A DNA stretch of 64,000 nt from UBA6522 sp965237785 (GCA_965237785.1 OZ250159.1:3224001-3288000), one strand, 5' to 3'; shown: positions 33,936-42,735, numbered from the stretch's first letter. A program made the numbers and translations. Notes: a model not told the origin generated them from the sequence alone.

Positions 33936-34894
33936 AGCGCAAATTCCTGGAGTTCGTCGATCCGGTGCTCCCAAACCCAGTCAATGCCTTCCGCAGCTTC
34001 GTAGCCGAGATAGCCGCTATCGAAATAACCGCACAGAAAGAGCGCAAACTCCACATCCGGCCCGTAAGTGGTGCGGAGTTGATTGATCTTTTGCGCTTCT
34101 TCCTTGCGCCGCTTGTTGGGATTGGTGAAGTCGCCCGCGGATTTGGCCTCTACCAAGAGCGGGAAATCCCCATCGCCGGCGGTCCGACGCATTATTACTG
34201 CATCGATGGGGATATTAGTTGTCTTGCTTCCGTGATCTCCGCCTACAGCGATATTCATATGAAATGCGTAGGTGCCAGGCGGCATTTCACGGAAGGAAAC
34301 GCCCGACTGGTCAGGAAGCCGAGAGTAGTGCCGTGCCTCTAACCAGGAGGCGATGTAATCGAGTTGGCGCTTTTCCTGAGCATTTCTGACGATGGGATTC
34401 GCTACGGACCCGCGAAGGCGATCAGCGACGATAGTCGCGGCACGATGGATTTCCGCCTTTGTCGCTGGCTTGGCGCGCCCGATCCAAACAAAAATGTCGG
34501 GATCTGCCATTTTCTCGATGACGGCTCCTATCTTCCGCAGCTCGATATCGAGTGCGTCCCCTGTCAAGTGCACTGGAAGTTTCTTTTTCTTCTCCATGCG
34601 CTTAACCATGCTTTGGGGCACGCCCGCAAGGCCGATCAAGCGATCCACCGCCAACGGTGGGCAGGTGGACATGCGCAAAGTGGGCAATACGCCGGGGCAC
34701 TGACGCATGGTCTCGGGTTTGATATTGGTAAGGTTTTCCGTGGATTTAAGGGTCGCTTCAACATCCCTGGTCGCCTTGATCCGGGAATCCCGGAAGGCTC
34801 TCGGGGCGAAATTCATGAACCATTGATTGTACATATCAACCGACTGAGCGATGTCGGCCTTCCACTTCTGAGGCTTGTCCAGGTTAACGGGCAT
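33932..34894 (-). CDS. XamI-family type II restriction endonuclease
   Basis: 320 residues from ATG 34894. The N-terminus (MPVNLDKPQKWKADIAQSVD) and the blocks GVLPTLRMSTCPPLAVDRLIGLAGVP and LRKIGAVIEKMADPDIFVWIGR are characteristic of the RE_XamI family, isoschizomers of SalI that cut GTCGAC. A PD-(D/E)XK-like site is visible as IPIDAVIMRR...FPLLVEAKSAGDF. It forms a type II pair with the overlapping methyltransferase. The gene appears intact. A scar of a second copy of its 3-prime end lies at 35745-35825. Confidence 0.88.
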   Translation of the reverse strand: MPVNLDKPQKWKADIAQSVDMYNQWFMNFAPRAFRDSRIKATRDVEATLKSTENLTNIKPETMRQCPGVLPTLRMSTCPPLAVDRLIGLAGVPQSMVKRMEKKKKLPVHLTGDALDIELRKIGAVIEKMADPDIFVWIGRAKPATKAEIHRAATIVADRLRGSVANPIVRNAQEKRQLDYIASWLEARHYSRLPDQSGVSFREMPPGTYAFHMNIAVGGDHGSKTTNIPIDAVIMRRTAGDGDFPLLVEAKSAGDFTNPNKRRKEEAQKINQLRTTYGPDVEFALFLCGYFDSGYLGYEAAEGIDWVWEHRIDELQEFAL

Positions 34895-35138
34895 TATTGC
34901 TTGTTTTCCGCATAATAGAGTTCCCACATTTGTCCAAATAGCGTAGGTAAATTAGCACCCGCACGGCGATATCCGAAATCTGCGGGGACTATAACGTGAA
35001 CTTTGTTCGAAACGCGCGCAGATATGCTATTCCCCCAGTTCAAGTGGACCGATATGGGGGGGAAATCGCTATGACCCCAAGCGAGGCGCCATTGATCGTG
35101 GTCGGCGGATCATCCGCAAGGCCATCAACGCGCCCGTG

Positions 35139-35444
35139 TCAGGAGTCCCGCAGTACTTCCGGCAAATCCCTCGCGCCGTGAAGCACACGTACAATCAGCG
35201 GTGGATCGCGATCCGGCGTGTAAACGACAATATAAGGAAAACCTCGGATCGGAAAAAAGCGGATCGGCGGAGATGCCACGCTCGGTTTCAGGACTCCAAT
35301 CCGTGGATGCTTACCGACGGTGCCGGCCAGCTTGTCCAGGGCGACGCGAAAACCCTTGGCCGCGACGGGATTCTCGCTGGCGATCCACTCAACAATTTCA
35401 AGGACGTCTCTTTCAGCAGCAGGTGACAGAACCGCTCGGATCAC
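35139..35444 (-). CDS. parE: ParE/RelE-type toxin
   Basis: 101 residues with the RelE/ParE fold pattern: LSPAAERDVLEIVEWIASENP, AAKGFRVALDKLA, HPRIGVLKPS and the closing RFFPIRGFPYIVVYTPD with IVRVLHGARDLPEVL. ParE toxins poison gyrase while RelE toxins cut mRNA; sequence alone does not separate them. The paired antitoxin of ParD type favours ParE. The ATG at 35444 overlaps the antitoxin stop (ATGA). Confidence 0.85.
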   Translation of the reverse strand: MIRAVLSPAAERDVLEIVEWIASENPVAAKGFRVALDKLAGTVGKHPRIGVLKPSVASPPIRFFPIRGFPYIVVYTPDRDPPLIVRVLHGARDLPEVLRDS

Positions 35445-35692
35445 CGCTCGGCTGTCTCGATCATGGCGTCCGCACGCGCCAGAACATCGCTCACCTTTCG
35501 CGCGCCCTGTTCATCGGTCTCCTTCAGGGTCTCGGCAATCATGGCGTCGAACGCCCGCTTTCGGTCCTCCTGCTCCTTTAATAGCCTCAAACCGGAGCGA
35601 ACGACCTCGCTCACATTGTTGTATAGCCCGCCCTCGACACAAGTGCGCGCGAAAATTTCCAGTTCCGGAGTGAGATGTACATTCGTTCCCAT
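35441..35692 (-). CDS. parD: ParD-type antitoxin
   Basis: 83 residues from ATG 35692. MGTNVHLTPELEIFARTCVEGGLYNNVSEVVRSGLRLLKE is the ribbon-helix-helix DNA-binding part of ParD-like antitoxins, followed by a long acidic C-terminal helix that neutralises the toxin. I chose ATG 35692 over a start seven codons upstream because the family begins at this residue. It is coupled to the toxin gene by a four-base overlap and likely represses its own operon. Confidence 0.85.
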   Translation of the reverse strand: MGTNVHLTPELEIFARTCVEGGLYNNVSEVVRSGLRLLKEQEDRKRAFDAMIAETLKETDEQGARKVSDVLARADAMIETAER

Positions 35693-35744
35693 GGAAACCT
35701 CTATGTCAATCACTGATACATGGTGGCGTTTTGGATTGGTAGAT

Positions 35745-35825
35745 GCAAGGCAGCTTCGTAGCCGAGATAACCGCTATCGAAATAGGCGCAAAGAACGAGG
35801 ACGAACTCGACGTCCGATTCTCGCC
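35745..35825 (-). pseudogene. Scar of a second XamI endonuclease gene
   Basis: On the minus strand this ~80-bp stretch encodes DVEFVLVLCAYFDSGYLGYEAA, nearly the same as the C-terminal DVEFALFLCGYFDSGYLGYEAA of the intact XamI gene, and the DNA (CAGCTTCGTAGCCGAGATA) matches around 33988-34060. Similarity ends abruptly on both sides. It is too short to be functional and lies between ParD and the RES toxin. Confidence 0.75.
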
Positions 35826-35869
35826 GTTGTTATTCGAAACAGGGACAGACTATCGGCTGCTATCACTTG

Positions 35870-36412
35870 CTACCCCCAAAACCACGCCGCGAATACCAAC
35901 AACCGTATCCGCCGGGCGACGCTGCGAGATGAGGCGGGGAACCATGCCAACTCCCGGCCCGCACCGCCGCGAGATTGCGCCGAACGAGCGCGGACGCCGC
36001 GTAAGCCCTCCGCTTTGGCCCGCGCCCCGATGGGTTGGCACCGAGCGCGCGGCACCCGCACACCGTCCGTTTCCAGAGGATAGGTATGCGGTAGTCCGGC
36101 GGCGCGAATCCCGGCCGGGGAGTGAGCGTCACAGACGATCTGGCGGCGCGGCAAAGCGCAGCCCACCAACGTCGGGCCGGTGTCGTTGCGGAGGTCTTCC
36201 GGTTCATACGGCCATTCGGCGATGAACGCGCGGAGATTCAGGCGCGCCGTCACCACATCTTCGTTAAGGTAGAGCACGGGGAAACTGCCGGCTGGATTCC
36301 AGCGCCCACCTCGCTCCCGTGCGAAGCTCGGATCGAGCGGGTCGGCCCCTGCCGGATCGGCGATGCGCCACCATAAATGAACGTCCGGAACCGTCTCGCG
36401 CAGCAATTCCAC
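35870..36412 (-). CDS. RES-domain toxin
   Basis: About 180 residues from GTG 36412 with the RES-domain pattern: VHLWWRIADP, a glycine-rich GGRWNPAGSFPVLYLNEDVVTARLNLRAF and ALPRRQIVCDAHSP, then LAWFPASSR near the end. The conserved arginine-serine/tyrosine-glutamate features of this NAD+-consuming toxin family are partly visible (R, W-N, Y). The RES family degrades NAD+ or ADP-ribosylates targets. The preceding gene is an Xre-type antitoxin whose stop lies directly before the start. The start codon is uncertain: GTG 36412 or a CTG overlapping the antitoxin stop. Confidence 0.75.
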   Translation of the reverse strand: MELLRETVPDVHLWWRIADPAGADPLDPSFARERGGRWNPAGSFPVLYLNEDVVTARLNLRAFIAEWPYEPEDLRNDTGPTLVGCALPRRQIVCDAHSPAGIRAAGLPHTYPLETDGVRVPRARCQPIGARAKAEGLRGVRARSAQSRGGAGRELAWFPASSRSVARRIRLLVFAAWFWG

Positions 36413-36414
36413 CG

Positions 36415-36861
36415 TCAGACGTGTACCCGCTCGAACCGGAACATGTCGCGGCATGCCACCAGCACTACCGAAGTGTCGCCCCGAGACAGCAAATCCAGCA
36501 GGGAAACGCCATGGAGGGCTGGAATTGGCCGGCGTACGACCGCCGGTATCCGATCCCGTTTGAGGTGATGTACGAGCAAATCGGTAGCGGCGGCCAGGTC
36601 CGAGACAGCGCCTGCCCTCTCCGTGGGAGCGCCCTGTTGCAGCCATTTACCGACTGCTTGGCGGCTCACTCCGAAAAGCCGGGCCACCTCGGCCTGGCTC
36701 AGCCCCCATACCTTGATCGTTCGTGAGAAAGACCGCGCCGCGCGCCGGCGGTCGAGGCTTTCGGCGAAAGCATCAAGCCATGCGCCCTCATGCTCGTGGG
36801 CGGCAAGTACCTGCCGGGCCGCTTCCTCCGGGCCGAGTTCCCCGATGTCTACCGTATGCAT
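36415..36861 (-). CDS. Xre-type antitoxin partner of the RES toxin
   Basis: 148 residues with a helix-turn-helix LSQAEVARLFGVSRQAVGKWLQQG in the middle and a C-terminal toxin-contact region (GVSLLDLLSRGDTSVVLVACRDMF). An N-terminal helical extension of ~45 residues precedes the HTH. RES toxins are normally paired with Xre/MbcA/ParS-like antitoxins encoded upstream, as here. It probably autoregulates the pair. The 36862-37087 gap that follows has no gene I can support. Confidence 0.72.
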   Translation of the reverse strand: MHTVDIGELGPEEAARQVLAAHEHEGAWLDAFAESLDRRRAARSFSRTIKVWGLSQAEVARLFGVSRQAVGKWLQQGAPTERAGAVSDLAAATDLLVHHLKRDRIPAVVRRPIPALHGVSLLDLLSRGDTSVVLVACRDMFRFERVHV

Positions 36862-37087
36862 TTTTCAATCCCCGATTATCGGCAACCATGTGTCAACCGC
36901 AACCGAATGTCAACCTCAGCTATCGGGCAAGGTCAAAAGTCAAAGAGCACTCCAAGGCAAAACGCGCTTAAGAAAGCACAAGAACAATTCGCCAAAACTC
37001 AAACTGAAATTGCACCGTTTACTCGCCCAAATATGATCGAAGAACCCTCGTTGATTTAGTCATCGGCTTAGTCTAATCTGCTTTGTC

Positions 37088-37321
37088 ATGCATCAAGCCA
37101 GCGTTCATGAAGCCAAGACTCATCTCTCTCGATTGCTGAGGTGGGCCACTGCCGGAGAGGAAGTCATCATCACCCGCTCGGGGCGGCCGGTGGCCCGGCT
37201 CGTGCCGATCGAGGAGAACCGGCCAGTGTTCGGCGTTGACGAAGGCCGCTTCGTCGTGCCCGACGATTTCGATGCGCCACTGGATGAGGAGTTGCTGCGC
37301 GCATTCGAAGGGCGCGAATGA
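37088..37321 (+). CDS. Phd-type antitoxin
   Basis: 77 residues: HQASVHEAKTHLSRLLRWATAGEEVIITRSGRPVARLVPI is the Phd/YefM DNA-binding and dimerisation domain; the tail DEGRFVVPDDFDAPLDEELLRAFEG is the toxin-binding region common in Phd proteins paired with PIN toxins. ATG 37088 lies in an AT-rich promoter-like stretch. The toxin gene follows after 57 bases. Confidence 0.85.
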   Translation: MHQASVHEAKTHLSRLLRWATAGEEVIITRSGRPVARLVPIEENRPVFGVDEGRFVVPDDFDAPLDEELLRAFEGRE

Positions 37322-37378
37322 GCAACTCCGAGCGCGAAGCTTCTTTCTCTCTCTGGCAGGCGACTTCGGAAACGCAAC

Positions 37379-37771
37379 GTGAAGTTTCTCATCGATACGC
37401 ACTGCTGGCTTTGGCTTCAAACCGAACGCAAGCGTTTCAACGCCGACCTCCTGCAAACCCTCGCCGACCCGTCATCGCAGAGGTATCTTTCCGCAGCGAG
37501 CGTTTGGGAAATTGTTGTCAAGCACGCTATTGGGAAACTCCCGCTCCCTGAACCCCCGTCAATCTACGTCCCCGACCGAATGCGTTTAAGCCAAGTCCGG
37601 GGGCTCGCAATCACGCATGTCCACGCCCTCGCGGTCGCCGCGTTGCCGCCTCACCACCGCGACCCGTTCGACCGCATTCTCGTGGCCCAGGCCCAGGTAG
37701 AAGGACTGACGCTGGTGACCGCCGATATGGCATTGGAGCAATATGACGTGCGGCTAATTGGCCCTCGATAG
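37379..37771 (+). CDS. vapC: VapC-type PIN-domain toxin
   Basis: 130 residues from GTG 37379. PIN-domain acidic positions are visible: D6 in FLIDTHCWLWL, E in AASVWEIVVKHAIGKL, D in HRDPFDRILVAQAQ and D in LVTADMALE. The ...DTHxWLWL opening and FDRILVAQA pattern are typical of the type paired with Phd antitoxins. Likely an RNase. It is the second PIN toxin in the window; the first is at 5394-5840. Confidence 0.85.
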   Translation: MKFLIDTHCWLWLQTERKRFNADLLQTLADPSSQRYLSAASVWEIVVKHAIGKLPLPEPPSIYVPDRMRLSQVRGLAITHVHALAVAALPPHHRDPFDRILVAQAQVEGLTLVTADMALEQYDVRLIGPR

Positions 37772-38054
37772 GCGCGTTTTGGCCTGAACTCAGAGGAATC
37801 GGGTGAGATCAGACTGTTCTTGGTTTCACCAACGTGGGAAAAACGCTGGTCGCCACGCTTAGCCGGAACTTCATTGGCCCAATAGACGAATAATCATCAG
37901 CTAAGTTGTTGATCTTGCATTGATATATGCCCCTTTTGGTGTCTGTGGAAGCGGGATTAGTGACTCCATGTAATAATACGATTCGTATTGACATATATCC
38001 CTGTATAAGGGATATTTATATGGATTTTCTATTCCATGTAGAAACAGGGCCGCC
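37772..38054. promoter_or_regulatory. AT-rich intergenic stretch with a promoter for the IS1634-type transposase
   Basis: The sequence is clearly AT-rich compared with its surroundings. A promoter-like TTGACA (37988-37993) is followed 17 bases later by GATATT (38011-38016). Between and across them sits the inverted repeat ATCCCT-GTATA-AGGGAT (37997-38013). This would drive the transposase gene at 38055. The insertion end itself cannot be pinned down. Confidence 0.45.
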
Positions 38055-39833
38055 ATGTCCCTCTATGTCGAACGTATTCCCAACCGCAATAGCCCGCCCG
38101 CCATCCTGTTGCGCGAATCGCAACGCATCGACGGAAAGGTCAGGCGACGCACCCTCGCCAACCTCTCCAAGCTGCCCCCGGAACTCGTCGCCAGCATCCG
38201 CCTCGTTCTCAAGGGCGGCCGGGTCTTCAACACACCGGAGTTGGCCTTCGCCATCCGGCGGGCCCTGCCGCATGGTCATGTCCACGCCATCGTCAACCTG
38301 TGCCGACAGCTCGGACTGGCGCGGATCCTCGCTCGCAAGAAAAGCCGCGAACGCGATCTCGCGCTCGCCGCCATCGTCGCACGGCTGATCGATCCCGCAT
38401 CCAAGCTCGCCACCGCGCGCCAGCTGTCACCTGAAACCGCCTCCTCAAGCCTCGGCGCGGTCCTCGAACTTGGCGCGGTCACCGGCAACGAGATGCTCGC
38501 CATGCTCGACTGGCTGCACCGGCGCCAGACCTGGATCGAACGCAGCCTCGCCAACCGGCATCTTCGCGGCAAGACGCTGATTCTGTACGATGTGAGTTCC
38601 TCTTTCGTGGAAGGCGCGTGCTGTGAGCTGGCCGCCTTCGGTCACAACCGCGATGGCAAGAAGGGCAAGAAACAGATCACGTTCGGGCTGTTGTGTGCGC
38701 CCGATGGCTGCCCGGTCGCAGTCGAGGTGTTTGCCGGCAACACCTCCGATCCCGCCACCGTCGCCAGCCAAGTCCAGAGCATCCAGACACGCTTTGCCAT
38801 CGACAAGGTGGCCCTGGTCGGCGATCGCGGCATGCTGACCACGGCCCGCATTCGCGACGACCCGATACCGGCCGGCTTGGATTGGATCTTGGCGCTCAAG
38901 ACCGCCGACATCCGCACGCTGCTCCAGGGGGGCAAGGACGGCACCGCCGCCCCCTTGTGTCCCGAGGCACTGGTGGCCGATGCGGTCGCTGAGATCACCG
39001 GCCCTGAGTTCCCCGGCGAACGCCTCATGGTCTGCCTCAATCCGCGCCTGCGCGGGCAACGCGCCCGCAAGCGCGAGGACCTGCTCAAGGCCACCGAGGA
39101 GGCCCTTTCCAAGATCGCACACACTGCGGCGAGAACCAAGCCGGGGCCGAAGAACCGCGATGCGATCAACCGGGCACTCGGCGCTCGCGCCGGCCGTTGG
39201 AAGATGCGCAAGCACTTCGATATCGAGGTCCGCGACGACGCCATGACCTGGTCGCGCAACCAGGACAGGATCGACGCCGAAGCCCGCCTCGACGGCATCT
39301 ACATCATCCGCACCAGCCTCTCCAGAGAGGCCATCGGCATCGCACAGGCCGTGGAGGCCTACAAAAGCCTGGCGCAGGTCGAGCGCGCCTTCCGGTCGAT
39401 CAAGACAACCCGGCTCAAAATCCGCCCGGTCTACGTCTACAACACCACCCGTGTCCGCGCCCACGTGTTCCTCTGCATGCTCGCCTGGTATGTCGAATGG
39501 CACCTGCGACACCGGCTGGCGCCGCTGCTGTTCGAGGATCACGATCGCGACGCCGCACGGCGTCAGAGAACCTCTCCGGTTGCCAAGGCCAACGTCTCCG
39601 ATGCCGCCAAGGACAAGGCCGGTCGCAAGAGGACACAGGACGATCTGCCGGTTCACAGCCTGCACACGCTGCTGGCCGACCTTGCCACCCTGACCCTCAA
39701 CGAGGTCACGACAGCGGCTCTGCCGGATCACCCGTTTACTCTGGTTGCAAGACCAACCGCGCTACAGACTGCAGCGTTCGAACTGTTGGGAGCCGATTCG
39801 CCACGACATGACTCCATTACCGTGACAGGTTGA
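38055..39833 (+). CDS. IS1634-family transposase
   Basis: 592 residues, apparently intact. A DDE-type transposase with an N-terminal domain (RIPNRNSPPAILLRES, LARILARKKSRERDLALAAIVARLI), the catalytic region LILYDVSSSFVEG...FGHNRDGKKGKKQI (first Asp), IDKVALVGDRGMLTTARI (second Asp) and the YKSLAQVERAFRSIKTTRLKIRPVY glutamate region typical of IS1634. Complete coding sequence and good start support a recently active element. Terminal repeats were not identified. Confidence 0.85.
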   Translation: MSLYVERIPNRNSPPAILLRESQRIDGKVRRRTLANLSKLPPELVASIRLVLKGGRVFNTPELAFAIRRALPHGHVHAIVNLCRQLGLARILARKKSRERDLALAAIVARLIDPASKLATARQLSPETASSSLGAVLELGAVTGNEMLAMLDWLHRRQTWIERSLANRHLRGKTLILYDVSSSFVEGACCELAAFGHNRDGKKGKKQITFGLLCAPDGCPVAVEVFAGNTSDPATVASQVQSIQTRFAIDKVALVGDRGMLTTARIRDDPIPAGLDWILALKTADIRTLLQGGKDGTAAPLCPEALVADAVAEITGPEFPGERLMVCLNPRLRGQRARKREDLLKATEEALSKIAHTAARTKPGPKNRDAINRALGARAGRWKMRKHFDIEVRDDAMTWSRNQDRIDAEARLDGIYIIRTSLSREAIGIAQAVEAYKSLAQVERAFRSIKTTRLKIRPVYVYNTTRVRAHVFLCMLAWYVEWHLRHRLAPLLFEDHDRDAARRQRTSPVAKANVSDAAKDKAGRKRTQDDLPVHSLHTLLADLATLTLNEVTTAALPDHPFTLVARPTALQTAAFELLGADSPRHDSITVTG

Positions 39834-39873
39834 AATTAACCAAACCACTGATATACAAGCGTTTTATGCCAAA

Positions 39874-40167
39874 ATGATGAATGAAGATCCCTCTAGGGTG
39901 TTTGCCGCCCGCAGGGCCGATCCGGTGACGGCGAAGATCGAGCAGGCGCTGACGGGGTTCGCGAACGAGCGGTCATTTAATCCCGGCATCTACGGTTACA
40001 CGGTTCGACGTGCCAAGGGGCAGGTGCGTTCCGGGTTCGTTGCCTCGAAAAACCCCAGGCCCGCGTGCGCGGTGCCCGCACGGCGGGAGGACGCCAGGGG
40101 TCCTAACCGTCCTCGGGGGCGTGCATCGGCGTGGCCCGGGCTGAACGACGGTACATCAATTGCCTGA
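39874..40167 (+). CDS. Unassigned small reading frame next to the IS1634-type gene
   Basis: 97 codons with no recognisable motif. The first ~50 codons have a protein-like composition (VTAKIEQALTGFANERSFNPGIYGYTVRR) and the rest is arginine/proline-rich, as expected of chance reading frames. It overlaps the start of the next gene by eight bases, which is the only support for it being real. Confidence 0.2.
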   Translation: MMNEDPSRVFAARRADPVTAKIEQALTGFANERSFNPGIYGYTVRRAKGQVRSGFVASKNPRPACAVPARREDARGPNRPRGRASAWPGLNDGTSIA

Positions 40168-40573
40168 CAGGAAAGAAACCGTAATCGATTGGCCCGGGCA
40201 AGCCCGGGTGACGGTCGGTGATGCGGACGACTTCGTGATTCCGGACATACAACCGGTGGGCGACATCGCCGGGGCGCGGTGGTTCGTCGAGGGCCTGGAT
40301 GCGTCGTTGGACATAGTGGGCGCGGTGCTGCCCGGCGGGTTCGAGGCCTACGCGAGAATCGTGAATCCCGCCTGGCGGGTCCGCCGCGCGGGTCGCAAGC
40401 TCGCGCGCACGGCGGTGCGCTGGGACGAGGTTGCCCGGGTTCGCGGCACGGTGGCGCACCGGCGCATGCAATGGCGGCAGGTCTGGGCGCTGCCGGTGTT
40501 CGACGACTCGGCGATCGAGGCGTGCGCCGATGCAGGGATGCCGCCCATCGAGCAGCCCGACGAAGGGTACTGA
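40160..40573 (+). pseudogene. Foreign-looking gene truncated by an IS6 element
   Basis: 137 codons: DDFVIPDIQPVGDIAGARWFVEGLDASL, then PGGFEAYARIVNPAWRVRRAGRKLARTAVRWDEVARVRGTVAHRRMQWRQVW. This WxEVAxxxG-xxHxxMQW pattern is familiar from hypothetical proteins of actinobacteria about twice as long. The frame stops at 40573, just inside the IS6 inverted repeat, so the 3-prime part is gone. Either the gene arrived from outside the lineage or the rest was deleted by IS6 activity. Confidence 0.5.
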
Positions 40574-41344
40574 CAAGTTAACTGATGACATCAGATACTA
40601 CGGACATGAACATGTACAAGCGCCACCGATTTTCGCCTGACATTATCCGCTACGCCGTGTGGTTGTACCATCGATTCACGCTGAGCCACAGGGACATTGA
40701 AGATCTGCTGGCTGAACGGGGTATTTCAGTCAGCTACGAGTCGATCCGTCTATGGTGCATCAAGTTCGGGCCAAAATTCGCGAGGCGATTGCGACGCAAG
40801 CACGAAGGGTTTGGAGACACGTTTTACATCGACGAGGTCTTTGTCAGGATCCGGGGGAAACAACAATATCTGTGGCGCGCGGTCGACCAGGATGGAGATG
40901 TCGTCGATGTTTTTCTTCAGGATCGAAGGGATGCCGGGGCTGCCAAGCGGTTTTTCCGCCGACTGATACGGCGTCATGGAGGCGAGCCTTGGACCATCGT
41001 CACCGACAAACTGGGCAGTTATCGGGTTGCGCATCGGGCGTTGATCCCTGATTCATTGCATGTGACGGATCGGTACGCCAACAATGTCGCGGAACAATCA
41101 CACCAGTCAACCAGGTTGCGAGAGCGGGGAATGAGGCGATTCAAAACCGCCAGCCAGGCCCAACGTTTCCTGGAGGTGCATTCGGCGGTATACAACCTTT
41201 TCAACGTGGGACGTCATCTGGTCAGAGCGAACCACTATCGGGATCTGAAGCAGCGTGCCTTTGCGTCTTGGAATTGGGCGACGGCTACTTGATCGATCAA
41301 GTTACTGCATTGCTCTGGCGTGAAGAGGTTAATTTGTCAAAGCC
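40566..41344 (+). mobile_element. IS6-family insertion sequence
   Basis: The transposase gene is bracketed by imperfect terminal inverted repeats: left GGTACTGACAAGTTAACT beginning at 40566 and right, read inward, GGCTTTGACAAATTAACCT ending at 41344. The 779-bp length is normal for IS6. The flanking octamers CGACGAAG and TCGCAGGG do not match, so there is no target duplication. IS6 elements often give this picture after replicon fusion or adjacent deletion. Confidence 0.75.
40606..41292 (+). CDS. IS6-family transposase
   Basis: About 228 residues: MYKRHRFSPDIIRYAVWLYHRFTLSHRDIEDLLAERGI is the typical IS6 HTH start; the DDE triad lies in FYIDEVFVRIRGKQQYLWRAVDQDGDVVD (first Asp), TDKLGSYRVAHR (second Asp) and an E in the RYANNVAEQSHQ region. 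Intact. The frame is open to ATG 40585, but the family begins near 40606 or 40612. It is the left neighbour of the amino-acid island. Confidence 0.88.
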   Translation: MNMYKRHRFSPDIIRYAVWLYHRFTLSHRDIEDLLAERGISVSYESIRLWCIKFGPKFARRLRRKHEGFGDTFYIDEVFVRIRGKQQYLWRAVDQDGDVVDVFLQDRRDAGAAKRFFRRLIRRHGGEPWTIVTDKLGSYRVAHRALIPDSLHVTDRYANNVAEQSHQSTRLRERGMRRFKTASQAQRFLEVHSAVYNLFNVGRHLVRANHYRDLKQRAFASWNWATAT

Positions 41345-41532
41345 TCGCAGGGCCTACCCTGCCAGAAAACTCCAACTTCAGTCTGCGTCACATGGGCGAA
41401 AGCTTACGATCGACCTTTACCTTTTAAGATCTTGACCCGGAGTCTCCGGCTATGTCAGAAACGTAAAATACGTTGTTATGGTCAGATCTTGTCCAATTAC
41501 CTAAGTGGTTGCACCACCTTTCTGTGATCTGT

Positions 41533-42735
41533 TTACCGGCTCTCCTTTGCGATCGTTTCATTTTCTGAAAACACACGTAGAAAATTTCCGCCCAGTATTT
41601 TGCGAACGTCGGCGATACTGTATCCGCGACGTAGTAGCTCTTCAGTGATATTGGCAATTTTGCCTATGTGTTCCATGTCTTCCGGCGTGGCCCCCATGCC
41701 GTCAAAGTCAGAGCCCAGCCCGGCGTGGTCCACCCCAACTAGGCCAACGATGTGGTCGATATGATCCACGATTCGGCTCATATTTGGAGGCGATAATTGC
41801 CTCTCGAGCGTTTTTTCCAAAGCGAACATTTTTTTGTCGAGCTCTATTGGATTGTTGCCATATTGAAGATTAAGCGCTTCAAATTGACTTTCCGCTCCTT
41901 CGAGCAAGGCGATTCGGCGCTGGCCAAAATCCGCATCAAGGTGAGCGGGGTGAAAATTTACTTGAATTACACCGCCGTTATCTGCCATTGCAATAATCAT
42001 TTCGTCGCTCAAGTTGCGTTCGGAATTCGCGACTCCACGCGCGCTCGAATGTGATGCGATAACGGGTGAACGAGTTGTTGACATTACGTCCCAAAACGTT
42101 GCATCGGATGAGTGGCTAATGTCCACCATCATTCCCAGTCGATTCATTTCATGTACGATCTGAACGCCAAGCGAGCTGAGTCCGGAAGATCGTGAGTCAT
42201 CGCCCGACGAACCCGCCCAGTCGTTCGAGTTTGCCCAAGTCAGAGTCATGTAGCGAACGCCTCGGTCGTAAAAGCGACTTATGTTGGCCAAGTCATTTTC
42301 GATCGAATGCCCGCCTTCAATTCCGATCAGGGCGGCGATCTTGCCAGAGTTGGCAAGTCGTTGGATGCCGCCAGTGTCAGTTACAAATTCGATATGCTGG
42401 GAGTTCGTGTCGACCTCACTTGTGAATCGATCGATCAGCTCATTTGTACGTCGTGTAAATCCGTATTCTTCAAATGCAGGCGGCACGAAAATTGCGAAAA
42501 ATTGTGCATCAACCATACCTTGCTGCATCTTTCTGATTGTCGTTTGAGCCTCTGGTACGTCATCATTTAACCCACTCCCATCAATCTCGCTACGATCTAG
42601 AAAATCTGAATGTGTATCAATAACAACTGCTCGCTCATGAACAGATGCCGCTGACGTGTTCCCTTCCCGAGTAGGTGTGCACGCAATTGCGAAAACGACA
42701 ATTGGCATGAATACCATGAATTTTCGATAGATCAT
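41533..42735 (-). CDS. Membrane dipeptidase, M19 family, lipoprotein
   Basis: 400 residues from ATG 42735, which follows GGAGAA on the minus strand. A lipobox (VVFAIAC) predicts a membrane-anchored periplasmic enzyme. The M19 zinc ligands are all present: HxD in VIDTHSDFLD, E in GIEGGHSI, H in DISHSSD, H in VIASHSSARG and D in GLGSDFDGMG. Renal-dipeptidase-family enzymes cleave dipeptides and often accept a D-residue at the C-terminal side. It lies 50 bases after the DadA-like gene; together they suggest release and oxidation of D-amino acids. Confidence 0.9.
   Translation of the reverse strand: MIYRKFMVFMPIVVFAIACTPTREGNTSAASVHERAVVIDTHSDFLDRSEIDGSGLNDDVPEAQTTIRKMQQGMVDAQFFAIFVPPAFEEYGFTRRTNELIDRFTSEVDTNSQHIEFVTDTGGIQRLANSGKIAALIGIEGGHSIENDLANISRFYDRGVRYMTLTWANSNDWAGSSGDDSRSSGLSSLGVQIVHEMNRLGMMVDISHSSDATFWDVMSTTRSPVIASHSSARGVANSERNLSDEMIIAMADNGGVIQVNFHPAHLDADFGQRRIALLEGAESQFEALNLQYGNNPIELDKKMFALEKTLERQLSPPNMSRIVDHIDHIVGLVGVDHAGLGSDFDGMGATPEDMEHIGKIANITEELLRRGYSIADVRKILGGNFLRVFSENETIAKESR

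Noticed and set aside
37920..39880. Terminal inverted repeats of the IS1634-type element
   Set aside because: The flanks share a short stretch (TGATATA) only in direct orientation, so no inverted ends could be defined.
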